From Lingula anatina (taxonomy: Eukaryota; Brachiopoda; Lingulata; Lingulida; Lingulidae), in NCBI RefSeq assembly GCF_001039355.2, contig NW_019775460.1, forward strand, positions 138,091 to 171,173: a DNA stretch of 33,083 nucleotides. The letters run 5' to 3'. Of the stretch, positions 1 to 10,112 are shown one piece after another; within the stretch, counting starts at the first letter, position 1, and the number at the start of each line of letters is the position of its first letter. Below the pieces are notes generated by a model that was given only the letters and a program-made list of their open reading frames with translations, was not told the DNA's origin and did not search any database. Position numbers and translations under genes: made by a program.

Positions 1-243
1 GTATCAGTTTGTGTATATTATTAATTATCTTCCCAGGTAGAAAACACTATTTAATGCATAATTCAAAATATGCTGGTATCTTAATTTTGCAACCCTCATT
101 TTAAATTAGCTTTTTTCATTTTCTCTCACACAAAATTAAAAAATAAATAAAAGTGACATTTCTACTGCAGCGACTATATATACTAAAAGTGTTTTCTAAT
201 ATTCACTCAGATGGTAGAACTTCCCTATAATTTAAGATAATTT

Positions 244-412
244 ATCAATATTTCACCAAAATGATAAAAAATATATACATATACTAGCCTTCTTGCTTCC
301 ATTTTGTCCAAATGTAATTTATTTAAGACAGTTAATCAATATTTCACCAAAATGATATAAAATATATACATATAGCCTCCTTGCTTCCATTTTGACCATA
401 TGTAACTACCTA
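244..412. repeat. 91-bp tandem duplication
   Basis: Two imperfect direct copies start at 244 and 335. Both contain atcaatatttcaccaaaatg, then a run of A/T ending in acatata, then cttgcttccattttg. The second copy lacks a few bases after acatata. Confidence 0.85.
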
Positions 413-1052
413 CAGCATTTGGTGAGAATATTATGCTACTGACTCTAGCGTATAATCTGGACAGCATTGGGAATAAGTAATTACTATCTGCATCTCAGTG
501 TGTAACAAAGGCAATCTGCATCCAGTAGCATATATGAAGTGGAAACCATATTGACAAGTTACTGACACATATTGGCATATTTCTCCATATTACTAAGTCA
601 CGTATGACTGAAGTACTCAGATATTGAGGTGCTTTGACTGAATGGTAGTTTCTTTCTTTTTTTAACTCATTCTCATGTTTCTTACTTTTATTAGATTCTT
701 ATAAAATATGAGAAATGTCTTCAAACCTTATGCACCTGATATATACAAAAAGATGTAGAACATTCTGACTTGTTACCAACATAATCATATAATCACCAAA
801 TTTCTATATATTTCTATTTGATGCCATTAGGAGGCCTCTTAATCCATTCATGAATCTGTCTACATTAACAACAGTCCTCATGTAGACAGTTTGCTGTAGC
901 TAGGCCGAAAATATTCATCCTGACTTGGCCCACAGTCCATGTTCACCAAGTCATCAAGATGTGACAGAAGTAGGACAGTACGCTTAAAACATTCACAGTA
1001 GCTGTTCAATCTAGAGAGACAATACTGGAGGCACTGTACCAGATGTTTGCCT

Positions 1053-1074
1053 TTACTACTACTACTACTACTAC
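1053..1074. repeat. (ACT)n microsatellite
   Basis: Seven consecutive ACT/CTA triplets. They give a threonine run in one frame, which is not evidence of coding. Confidence 0.9.
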
Positions 1075-2354
1075 ACTAGCAGCCAGCACTGCTGTCCAGG
1101 TAGATTTACGTACTAAACAGGTAGATATACCTGATTACACACCTGTCACCTCAGTACACCAGATGGTGACACAACTGCTACTACCAGAACCAATACATTA
1201 TACTGTACATGCCATGTGTCTCTCATGTTGATGAAGATAAAGCCCGTGGTTTTTATATACATCTTTAAACCCAAGTGATGACTTGGTTAATTCATCTTAC
1301 CCAGCTCTTTACCTTGATGTACATGTTATACAGGCCTACCCAACTACCAGACTCGGCACCCAAATGATCCTGAATTCACCGGTAGATCAGACCACACTAC
1401 CCGTTTTCAAGGTGTGTGTCAGATCGCATTACACAGTATCAGACATACTCTTGCCTAGTACGCGATGTGATAGTGACGCTTCTCAGCAGGGATGAAAAGC
1501 ATTGCATCACCACTCAAAATTTGTTCAGGGTATTAAATATATCAAAAATAAAAATGTCCTTCCGTAACACTATTTTATAAGTTTTCCAGATAAAAGTGTC
1601 AATAAAATCATAATCAATCATCAAAACCTAAAATTTCTTTTGGATTCTGGTGTCTTATGGTGTCTGGTTTCAGAAATTATAAGTTTTATAAGTAGGATTC
1701 CTTTTTTAAATTTTGAGGTCTGCGGACCAAATACCACGGAATGGCCCTTATATCCAGTCACATGTGACCATCCGGTGTGAGCCTGAAATGGCCTTAAACA
1801 ATGTCTTTACAACTGTCTGTGTGCATGTGTTCCTGAGTGAGTATGCTTGCATGTGCGTATGTCCTGTATGTGAACTGCATATACACAGGAATAGCAAAGT
1901 TAGATTTCATCAATGAAATAAAATTCAACTCTGTACAATAAACCATGTATTTCTATGATATGCTATTATATCCAAATGTCAAACAGCACAAAGAAAGTTA
2001 CTGGTCCTAGGTAATAAATGCTCATGTTGTGGTGCTACAAAAGGGGAGGATGTAAACAGAGAGATTTACTGTGACTTATGTCCACTGCAATGATAAAAGA
2101 CTCAACAACAAGCAAAGGAAATAGAACAATAGTCCAATGTTTTTACTATATGATCAACATCATTATGGCCAATATGTTTTCTGTCATGTTCCAATATGTA
2201 TGAAGAGCAATCAATAATAAGTGCAGAGTCCATCTGTTAATCTGTCTCTCCCCCCACTACTGTACCTGACTAGTATATAATATAGTATATACATACAGTA
2301 CAGTTAGCTAATGGTCACTGTAGAGGCTACATTTTGCCATTTCTCTGCAACCTC

Positions 2355-2465
2355 GGTAAAACAACACAAAGAGAGATAGGCTACATTCAAGATATAAAAA
2401 GATTCCCACTCAGTTACCTTTTTTTTTACTTTTGTGCTATATCACAAAACCTGTATCCAACCTTA
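2355..2465. repeat. Dispersed diverged repeat, copy 1
   Basis: Shares gtaaaacarcacaaa, agagagatagg, caagatat, and tatatcacaaaac with 2968-3078 in the same order and orientation. The two are diverged copies of one unidentified sequence about 600 bp apart. Confidence 0.7.
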
Positions 2466-2967
2466 TTTGTTCTCACTGCCAGAGCGAATATCTATAATGA
2501 AACAAATTTATACACTACTAAGCAATACTGATTTCCTAGTTATCTGATCTTTTTGATCAAATTCCTCTTTTATATATACTTTCTTTTTCAATGTGCTAAA
2601 CCCTGTAATATTTCCAGTGCATAGACCTCTATTTTCTAGTATTCTGCAATAATCACACTGTCCCCAGATGGCATAGCTATCACCTAGGCAACATATGACT
2701 GACACATGTCACTCATGTCCTGATGCAGGATTCCTGTGTTGCTGTGAGGTATTTTGTTCTCCAGGTGTTCATGACCTACCTGTAAGGTGAGAGACATTAT
2801 CTACCTGAGGACACTGTAATGAGACTTGAAATCACTTCCAAGAAGATCTCACTATTTCATGGAAGTATGCCTGTGAGAGCTAGTGTGCAAGCATGCATAC
2901 ATGTAACATGGGCCTTATAATTCTGTCAATTTGATTGCAATCATTTTGTGTTCACCCCTTGCTATCT

Positions 2968-3078
2968 GTAAAACAGCACAAACTTAAAGAGAGATAGGTG
3001 CTATCCAAGATATTAAAAATTGCGATTCACTTACAATTTTTTAAACTTTTGCAGTATATCACAAAACTTGTATTCAAT
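2968..3078. repeat. Dispersed diverged repeat, copy 2
   Basis: Direct-orientation partner of 2355-2465, sharing the same ordered blocks with small indels. No coding content is visible. Confidence 0.7.
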
Positions 3079-3099
3079 GTAATATGTTACCATCACATG

Positions 3100-3390
3100 T
3101 TGGGGATGTCAGTGACATAACAGGGATGTCAGTGATGTTGATGACTGTTCACATGACAGGGATGTCAGTGACAGACATGACAGGGATGTCAGTGACAGAC
3201 ATGACAGGGATTCAAGTGACTTGGTTGGGTTGTCAGTGATGACAAAAGATGTATGTATCATGTCATATAAAGAGATGTCAGTAATGTCAATGATGTGATG
3301 GACATGTCAATGCTACATTACAAGGATGTCAGTGACGTGATGGACATGTCAATGCTACATTACAAGGATGTCAGTGATGTGATAGGCATA
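3100..3390. repeat. Minisatellite built on GGATGTCAGTGAC
   Basis: About ten copies of a core close to rGGATGTCAGTGAY, in two local arrangements. One has a 24-bp period (acatgacagggatgtcagtg plus acag) around 3150-3212. The other has a 42-bp period (gtgatggacatgtcaatgct, acattacaag, gatgtcagtgac) around 3290-3385, with two nearly perfect units. Confidence 0.85.
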
Positions 3391-3907
3391 TATCTATAAC
3401 TACTCCAGTGTCATCAGAATATATATATGAGGAATATTTGAGAGGTGAAAAGCAACTGTTTGTTTATGTCCACAATTAACTGAAAAAAACTGATCAAAAT
3501 CCAATGATGCCACAGCAGGTTGGTTTATTATCAATATACAATGGTTCCAAAAGTGAAGACCGATGATTTGGGTTGTGCTGTGTTCTAGTGCTTTGCCCTT
3601 AAAAACATATAAAATACTGAGGAATTCATGCCCAGATTTATTGGCCACCCTAATTGAACATCCTTGTGTTACAGTCTTGTGGGGGAAATTTACACACACT
3701 GCCACCCAAGGTGAGACACAGTGAAATATGTAACCTGTGAAAGGATGCATAGAAAGTGGGCTTCAGATCTACAACAATATTCTCAACTGTTAGCAGGTCA
3801 AAGTTCTCATTTCTACTGTTGTGTGAGTCACACTGTGCTGTTATAATATATCCTTTTGTGCTGAAAAGAAACAGGAAATGGACAATTTATCCCTTTCAAG
3901 AATTAGG

Positions 3908-4017
3908 TCACACTTTCTGCATGGCATGTTTACTCCAGTTCCTGTCTACATCAAACTGTGTACATTCTGACAGGGGGCACTTGCTGGGGATAACTTCAAC
4001 ATCCACCCTGGGGTCTG
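3908..4017 (-). CDS. Candidate 3' terminal coding exon, gene unknown
   Basis: The minus strand has an acceptor (cattctcatatacacag) followed by an open frame of about 36 codons. It includes DPRVDVEVIPSKCPLSECTQ and ends FDVDRNWSKHAMQKV with a TGA at 3908. The composition (Cys, Trp, charged residues) looks protein-like. AATAAA signals on the minus strand follow near 3637 and 3527. The exon is entered with two bases of a split codon, so it does not join in frame to the phase-0 donor of 4504-4554. It also does not match the ZMYND19 C-terminus I know. It could belong to an alternative transcript or a decayed gene, or be chance. Confidence 0.3.
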
Positions 4018-4503
4018 TGTATATGAGAATGTGAAGGATTGCAATTGCTTTGCTTAGTGCATCTTTAACTTTTAATATGAAATGCCACATTAAGTCAATA
4101 TTTAATTCAAATATTCCATATTAAAACGTAACAAAAATTAGATGAAGTTAAATTATTCCATACGAACCGTCTGTCATAGCAGACTGTGCTGGTTAACACA
4201 TTAACTAGTGAGGAATACCCCAGAAAATTAGACAAAAATTTACTACTTGCGATTAAAACACCCTGATATTGTTACAAAACTGGTCCTTTTATTTAGTCTC
4301 ACTGACATTAAGAAAGCTATCACCGGCCTGCAACCAGCGATGAGTATATAGCTATAATGTACCCACAGTTATCGTTGCTCTTTGTTCCTTGCTATCAGAC
4401 TTTCCCATTGATTCCATATCATGGTACATTGTACAACAGCTGCCGACACAACAAGGTGGCTCGCACTACACAGTCTTATGAAAAATATCAGTAAATTCCT
4501 TAC

Positions 4504-4554
4504 CTTTCCGGCGGCTCTGCCCAGCCGTACGATGCCTAGTTTAAAGCCTGACAT
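4504..4554 (-). CDS. ZMYND19: ZMYND19 orthologue, first coding exon
   Basis: The minus strand starts ATG at 4554 and reads MSGFKLGIVRLGRAAGK. It ends exactly at a strong donor (AAG|GTAAGG, GT at 4503-4502), phase 0. From memory, vertebrate ZMYND19 (MIZIP) begins MTDFKLGIVRLGRVAGK, so about 14 of 17 residues agree. ZMYND19 is a small MYND zinc-finger protein reported to bind the MCH receptor 1 C-tail and tubulin. The MYND domain would be in downstream exons, which I do not see in the window and which must lie left of position 1 if the gene is intact. The upstream sequence is CpG-richer and carries promoter motifs, supporting a true first exon. The call rests on 17 residues plus splice signal and context. 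Confidence 0.75.
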
Positions 4555-4745
4555 TTGTCCCTCTCCTCTCGTACTCTCAGTTCAGGCAAACACACCCTGT
4601 TCACAGTTCTAGCCGCGTCTGATCTTCGTATTCATCGATCATCGAGCATTTGCAATCAGCACACAATGGCGGCAGCTGAGTGACACGTGCGCGGTGAGGA
4701 CCAATCAGAGCCCAGGATTAACGTCAGTGCGGAAAATATAAACAA
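4555..4745. promoter_or_regulatory. Promoter-like region, possibly bidirectional
   Basis: This sits directly upstream of the ZMYND19 start. It holds a YY1-type core aatggcggc (4665-4673), an E-box cacgtg (4684-4689), a CCAAT box ccaatcag (4701-4708), and a CRE half-site acgtca (4720-4725). CpGs are denser than in the flanks. There is no clear TATA box toward the minus-strand gene, which is typical of a housekeeping promoter. An open frame begins divergently at 4746. Confidence 0.5.
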
Positions 4746-4940
4746 ATGTGTTCTATTGTGTCCAAGCATCTGAATCAGGTCCAGCGGACAAAGGCTTTTG
4801 TGTTGATTGATAATCGGATAACCGTTCACAGTTCCTTGACAGATCAAGAAGCCATTGCAGCTGAAGTGGGGTTTCACTTTCATGCTGAAGCCAACGTCGT
4901 GTTTGTCAAACCATTTCCTGTTTCCTTTAGTCTAAGTTAG
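4746..4940 (+). CDS. Small divergent ORF, 64 codons, unrecognised
   Basis: ATG at 4746 to TAG at 4938-4940. The middle reads like protein (KAFVLIDNRITVHSSLTDQE, then AIAAEVGFHFHAEANVVFVK). It lies just downstream of the promoter motifs and divergent from ZMYND19, as expected for a partner of a bidirectional promoter. I recognise no family, signal peptide or membrane segment. It could be a first exon or a chance frame. Confidence 0.3.
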   Translation: MCSIVSKHLNQVQRTKAFVLIDNRITVHSSLTDQEAIAAEVGFHFHAEANVVFVKPFPVSFSLS

Positions 4941-5530
4941 GAGCTAGGCTTGACACCCCCCTCTTTCCCATTTCTCCCCCCCCCCCAGCGCCAGCTGTAA
5001 TGCGTTTCATTTTCTTAATATTACAAACCATGTAGGTGAAGTTTACCGCCAGTTATTGTTAGTACAAAGAGGCCAATAATAAAAATAATAATAAAAATGA
5101 TAATTAATTATTTTAGCTCATTTCACTAAAATGAGCCCAAATTGAAATTATTAAAACATTGAAAGAAAATAACACAAGTTCACAAAAAGGAGTACAAACA
5201 AAAACCATTATTAAAGCAGCATAATTCCTTCAAATTGATATTAAAAATATTCACACTGTAAGAAACCTTTAAATTATATTATTTCTCCCACTCAACNCTC
5301 TCCTCCTCACTACATGTAGCTGCACAGAGGCACTTCTTTTCCTGTTAGGGTTAGTTGCAGTATTGGGGTTGGTGTACAGTGTATAGGACGGATGTCACCT
5401 GTACAAAGTAATGGGTAGCGGACTACGGTTCCTAGCGTACTTCCATTCCTTTACCGCGCGTTGAGACTCCCCTGGTAGCTAAAGAATCCTCACAAAAGTT
5501 TACGAAGTCGAAGAAGAGGCAATAATTTTA
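4941..5530. other. Non-coding intergenic stretch with one ambiguous base
   Basis: AT-rich with a poly-C run near 4977-4987 and an undetermined base (n) at 5297. No coding exon is visible. A diverged repeat at 5374-5450 recurs at 30206-30282. Confidence 0.6.
5374..5450. repeat. Dispersed repeat, copy 1
   Basis: Contains atgtcacctgtacaaagtaa tggg, then cttcctag-like and cattctt-like blocks. The same order recurs at 30206-30282, with roughly three-quarters identity by eye. Unidentified. Confidence 0.65.
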
Positions 5531-5724
5531 TAAGAGACTGCTAGCGTCTCTGTGGTCACAGAGTGGCGGTCGTGGTCTCTGCACTAGGGCCTACGTACTA
5601 AATTATATTGACCAGTGGAAAATATATAGAATGATATTATTATATGCTTTAAATTGCCGCCCCCACGCTCATTGACACACATGATACTCTCTCTCTGACC
5701 ACAGGGGTCGCCAGTGGTCTCTTA
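5531..5724. mobile_element. MITE with imperfect ~33-bp terminal inverted repeats
   Basis: The left end AGAGACTGCTAGCGTCTCTG (from 5533), continuing TGGTCA, matches the reverse complement of the right end: AGAGACCACTGGCGACCCCT, continuing GTGGTCA (to 5722). Both ends are flanked by TA, which would fit a Tc1/mariner-type target duplication. The interior of about 190 bp has no coding potential. Confidence 0.55.
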
Positions 5725-6124
5725 CAAACATAGCTGTCGAATATTCATGTTTGTAATTTATACCATAGAGACCTCTGTGATATGAGGGGGGAGGGGCATT
5801 ACATGGCACTCTCTATAGGAACCCTGCCGTGAATATATAACACTTAAACGAACCAGCTGAGTGCATAAATCTTCGCTATACGTATCTCTAATTTTATAAT
5901 CTAACTTTATAATTACCTTCGCCAAGAACGCCATGCCTTTACTTCCGTTTGTCTGTTTATTTGTCACCAACATATGCGAAGAGCTACCCAAGGCTTTTGA
6001 TGGAATTTTCAGGATAGGTCAGAAATGGGCTAGATTTAGGCACGTGGTTATTAATTAATTAATTGATTACATTATTAATATATTAATGATTAGGATAGAT
6101 TTTGGTGATAATTCATTAATTAGA
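5725..6124. other. Non-coding
   Basis: A short minus-strand open frame at 5758-5991 has no recognisable features and no splice or poly-A context. I see nothing else here. Confidence 0.5.
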
Positions 6125-6186
6125 TATACAACATTGGTCAAAAAGGGAAATGGGGGTGGGACAACCTTTTTGACCAATGTTGTATA
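6125..6186. repeat. Perfect 22-bp palindrome with 18-nt spacer
   Basis: tatacaacattggtcaaaaa gg at 6125-6146 is the exact reverse complement of 6165-6186, separated by a G-rich 18-nt spacer. The outermost TA on each side could be a target duplication, making the unit a 58-bp mariner-type mini-element. The transcript would form a very stable hairpin. Confidence 0.85.
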
Positions 6187-6669
6187 ATCAGTAGATAATA
6201 AAGAGAATTGACCTGTCTTGGCCGAGGTCTGCGCTATCTGAGTAATTATCTTACTTCATTATAAATGCTTATTTTGGACTATTACGCCCGCGGCAGGTAA
6301 AATATTGTTTACACCAGTTTTTCAGAATGTGTGAATTTATGGTTTAAGATTTTTTATGCATTCGTCAGATCTTAAGATTTGTTTTTTTTTTTTCTGAAAT
6401 GTAACTGCTTCATGGCGTTTCTAAATAATAAATTAATAACTAAATAAATAGATAAACGTTCGACAAAATCAAGGTATATAATTGTTTATTAAAGTGGCGG
6501 TCCAAATGACCAGTGCGTTAAAAAGTTTAAATTATGGCACAAACTGTGTTACTGTAACACACTTTGTGAAGATTGCAGGGTGGCACATATTCCAAGTGAC
6601 TCAATGACTCTCACTCTTGTATTATATAAATGTCTTCATGATATCAACACATATCGACAATAACTCCAA
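6187..6669. other. Non-coding
   Basis: AT-rich with short A/T homopolymers. No exon, RNA gene or element boundary was found, apart from the LINE 3' end that begins at about 6670. Confidence 0.5.
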
Positions 6670-8225
6670 TTCAGTTATTTATTTCTCTTGTTTTCACATT
6701 GAGAACATATAACAGTATTATTAAACCCGGATGGTTTAATAAAACTCTCTAGATTAGCTTTATGAATATACACAGGTTTTTCAATATATTAATATTGTTG
6801 GAAGCAAAAAGATTGTAGAACTTATAAGTGTTAGGTCCATTTATAAAATAATCAGGTACCAACCTTTTCCTATCATTTGTGAGTAAATCGCAATCCATAA
6901 CATAATGAAACTTATCACCTATACTGCGTTCGCATAAATTACATATTCTATGATTTTTTTTTAGTTTTATTCCATCGACCTACCTCAATTGGTAGTCTAT
7001 TGTTACTAGTTCTAAATCTGGCGAGTAGTACGATTTCTCCTTTTGATAGGTCCAATTCTAAATAATTACGTGAGCAAAATTTATTTTGCGTAAACAACTT
7101 GTAAAAGTTACCTTTTGATAAACTATTACAATCATTACACCACTTTGGTATAAACTGGTCCCGAAGGGTTTGCTCAATTTTCAGGATTAAGCCTTTTTTG
7201 TTTTGTACATTTTGGAATATCCATATATAATTCAATCCACAATCTTGTAAAATTGACTGTAGCCTATATAGATCAGCCATTTAAAATTCAAAGTATTATA
7301 ATTTGTATTCAGTGCATACAATAATCTATAAAGTATATAGGACAATTTTGTATTCTTGCCATTTAGGAGTTTAATCCAATAATTGGCAACCCTGAATTTG
7401 ACCGTTATGCTAAGTGGGTACCTTTTCAATTCTCCATATATCATATAATTTGGTGTTGATGGCTTTAAATTCAAAATTGCCTTACAAAATTTAAGATGCA
7501 CTTTTTCTATAATATCTAAGTTTTTATATACCTATATCTCAGCTCCATATAACAAAAATGGTAATATCATCTTATCAAAAAGGTCTAATTGGCAATTAAT
7601 TGATAAATTTAACTGTCTAGCTTTTTTATAAATGCCAAACATAATTCTTGTCGCCCTCTGTACTACATATTTCCGCGTAAAAATGATCCAGTTCTAGATA
7701 TAAAAATTCCCAAATATTTAAAATTTTTAACAATTTCAATGTCATTATTGTTACATTTAAATGACAATTCTTTAGGTTGTCTCCCTTTTCCAAATACTAG
7801 GGCGTATTTTAGGGCGTATTCCCAGACATTTAGATCGATCTATCCCCGTGGGGAGTCTCACTAGCTTACTGTCAGATAATCCGGCTTAAATGTCCGTCCC
7901 GCCTACTACAAGCCGTAAGGGGGTAATTAACTTTCGTGCCCGCTCGGCTGACAGCTATTTAGCGTGAACCCCCAGGGAGTTAGGTCGATATAGTTTGGAT
8001 CGATCTAATCTCTGGGAATGGGGTCTTAGTCTTGTCAGCCTTTACCTGCAATTTCCAATTTGAACAATAATGAAAAAAGCAATCAAGTTGATATTGAAGA
8101 TCGTCTTTTGTCTGGCGAGGGTCGCCAAATATGTGATGAACCTTTTCATATACATATGAGATGAATGTCCTAAACTTATATAATTTTTGTACGCTTAATT
8201 TAAGCTTGGGCTCGAAATAAGACAT
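6670..8225 (-). pseudogene. LINE ORF2 C-terminal relic
   Basis: On the minus strand, in order from 8225 down, the pieces are as follows. First is the reverse-transcriptase thumb segment (LDCFFHYCSNWKLQVKADKT). Next is the motif-E-type stretch NFKYLGIFISRTGSF near 7700. Then come conserved C-terminal blocks (PFLLYGAEI; KFCKAILNLKPSTPNYMIYG; GELKRYPLSI at 7232-7501), then ARFRTSNNRLPIEVGRW at 6948-7280. The last piece is a C-x2-C-x9-H-x4-C zinc motif (RICNLCERSIGDKFHYVMDC) near 6900. The frame shifts near 7240-7280 and 7650, and one stop is in frame. The polymerase core and endonuclease are absent. The 3' end is an AATAAATAA-like tail near 6670. A MITE (7812-8025) interrupts it. It looks like the same lineage as 15300-16090. 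Confidence 0.8.
7812..8025. mobile_element. Harbinger-like MITE, copy 1 (214 bp)
   Basis: The terminal inverted repeats contain ATTCCCAGA and TTAGATCGATC: left GGGCGTATTCCCAGACATTT, right complement GACCCCATTCCCAGAGATTA. It is flanked by a TTA target duplication (7809-7811 and 8026-8028). It is inserted inside the LINE relic, between codons of the KTK...ALVFGKGR stretch. There is no coding capacity. Copies at 29850-30074 and 31231-31444 share most of the interior (for example taagggggtaattaact). Confidence 0.85.
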
Positions 8226-8670
8226 TACGTTTTAGACTTAGGCCTAACGCAATCTAAAGATTCCACGGTTCGTGTCAGATTAAGGTAAGGTCGCACAAAG
8301 AAAACCCAAGTCCACATAATGACCAGTTATACATTTTATTCGTTGACACTCGGTAGCTACATATTCTAAGTGAAGTCTCCAAATCCTAGCTCTCTTAAAC
8401 TACTCTGTACTACATCGCTCCCAATCTACTCCGTCTCCTCGCTCTCTGTCCCCTCCTCTCTCATTTTTAGATATCGCTTATGTATTTATTTCTTATCTAC
8501 ATGTATGGTCGATGCACGCAAACTTTAATTACTTATAATTGTACAGTAATTGTGAAATTAGTTTCTTTACCTCAGCGTTATACAAAGAGGCCGCCATATT
8601 ACTCAAGAACTGTTGGACTACAACACATTACGTAATATAACTTCAAAATATATCAATGTAGGACACGACA

Positions 8671-8834
8671 TATAGATTGTGGAGTATTAATTGTACATGT
8701 CTGCTGACTGATTGCAGTAGATGTGATCCACAGACACAATGTGGTAGGTGTATATAGCTTGTGGAGTATTAATTGTACATGTCTGCAGACTGATTGCAGT
8801 AGATGTGATCCACAGACACAATGTGGTAGGTGTA
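8671..8834. repeat. 82-bp tandem duplication
   Basis: Two adjacent units (8671-8752, 8753-8834) differ at only two or three positions. Each contains ttgtggagtattaattgtac and gatgtgatccacagacacaa. Confidence 0.95.
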
Positions 8835-9130
8835 TAATGCAGCATTATTAAAAAAAAGTCTCTTTTCTTGATGTTGTCTGAATTTTAACCTCTGCAGTTC
8901 ATAAAGCCGATTTTCTGTTAGTCATTAAAAATAATTATATTTCAAGTGAAATGAAAGACCTTAGTTGTATTTTCCCCAATTTTTAACGTCTGTTAGATAC
9001 AAGCACATTTATCCACCTCATCCAAACATTCATTCAACTTAACATACACACCCACATCCCCACAAACAAACAAATGCTTCTAGCAAATTAATTTAAGTAT
9101 TTTTACGACACCTGCTTTAGTTGTCAGAAA

Positions 9131-9134
9131 TGTA

Positions 9135-9164
<30 letters not shown>
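9131..9164. repeat. (ATT)n microsatellite
   Basis: About ten ATT/TTA triplets with one interruption near the 3' end. Confidence 0.95.
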
Positions 9165-9165
<1 letters not shown>

Positions 9166-9521
9166 TAAAAAGTCAAATTTAAACCGCCATCCAAAGTGGC
9201 CAGACACCCAGAGGCACAATAATTCTAATGCATGAGAATTCAGCCTTTTCTGTGCTCCTGATAATTATGTATAAATGCATTTCCTATTTTATTCACAATT
9301 AATTTTACCAATATAAACTGACTGCTCTTTCGAATTTACATATTCGCCCAAAATCAATTGAATTTAATTTGCCTATTTCGTTCGCGTTAAATATGGAGAT
9401 CCATCAAATATTTCAATACTGTAACTTGTAGCATTATAGCAATGTGTATTTTCGTTTTCTTTTATGTTATCAGCCTGCATAATGATTATTATAATTATGT
9501 CACATCTTAAAATACAGATAA

Positions 9522-9524
<3 letters not shown>

Positions 9525-9560
<36 letters not shown>

Positions 9561-9601
9561 ATAATAGTAAATAATAAAATAATAATGAAAAATAATAATA
9601 A
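9525..9601. repeat. Poly-A run followed by AAT-rich simple sequence
   Basis: 34 A's at 9525-9558, then an AATAATAG/AATAAT-type tract. It could be the tail of an old retroelement, but no element body is recognisable upstream. Confidence 0.8.
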
Positions 9602-9644
9602 GGCTTGGCTTGGCACCAATCTATAGGCCTACAATGTCAATGAG

Positions 9645-9810
9645 CATGGGCGTCAACAGGGGCGTACAATGGAGTCACTTGACGCCCTCTGGAATTTTGG
9701 AATTTTGGAACTGCATTTTATTGCGGGTACCTAGCAAATCATTATCTCCCCCTTCAATGACTTTGACCCCCCACCCCCACCCCCTGGAAAATTTTCTGCG
9801 GACGCCCATT
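9645..9810. mobile_element. hAT-like MITE with 8-bp target duplication (166 bp)
   Basis: The left end is CATGGGCGTCAACAGG; the right-end complement is AATGGGCGTCCGCAGA. The 8-bp direct repeat TCAATGAG lies immediately outside both ends (9637-9644 and 9811-9818). An 8-bp duplication with short CA-type termini fits the hAT (or P) superfamily. There is no coding sequence; an open frame crossing it starts and ends outside and is not meaningful. Confidence 0.75.
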
Positions 9811-9818
9811 TCAATGAG

Positions 9819-10105
9819 AATTTACCACTTAGTACTTTAAAGCAGGACTACCAAAGAAATGCAACATTATCTACAAAATTATCACACTGGTATATTTGGA
9901 GGGATATTTTTAGACAAGATAAACATCAATCACTGCCTCCTCCATAGGCCTATATAACATACTTAATAGTGTCAGGTTTGATTCATTATCAACACCATAT
10001 TTTTTATGCAATTAGTGACATAAAGAGAGTGTGCTGGATCACAATATGGTTACTGTATCAGATTTTTCCACTATTTATTTCATTTGGACACCTAAATTTG
10101 GTTTA
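9819..10105. other. Non-coding spacer
   Basis: AT-rich DNA between the hAT-like MITE and the large TIR element. Nothing identifiable. Confidence 0.5.
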
Positions 10106-10112
10106 ATGTAAA

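Larger units (their letters stand above)
1..3907. other. AT-rich non-coding stretch, probably ZMYND19 intron 1
   Basis: No convincing coding exon is visible on either strand. Open frames are short and start at random. If the 4504-4554 exon call is right, this is the first intron of that gene, whose next exon would lie left of the window. I looked on the minus strand for the conserved second part of ZMYND19 and did not find it. Only the repeats listed separately stand out. Confidence 0.5.
8226..9644. other. Non-coding with simple repeats
   Basis: No exon was identified. It holds the 82-bp tandem duplication, an (ATT)n tract and a poly-A/AAT-rich tract, each listed separately. Confidence 0.55.

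Noticed and set aside
3100-3390. CRISPR-like spaced repeats
   Set aside because: The period is irregular and units are contiguous without unique spacers. This is a eukaryotic minisatellite.
3400-3750. 116-codon minus-strand frame
   Set aside because: Long but without domain resemblance, in non-coding AT-rich DNA. At most it is 3' UTR of the candidate 3908-4017 exon.
9610-9840. 76-codon plus-strand frame
   Set aside because: It spans the hAT-like MITE, including both ends, so it is an accident of the insertion.
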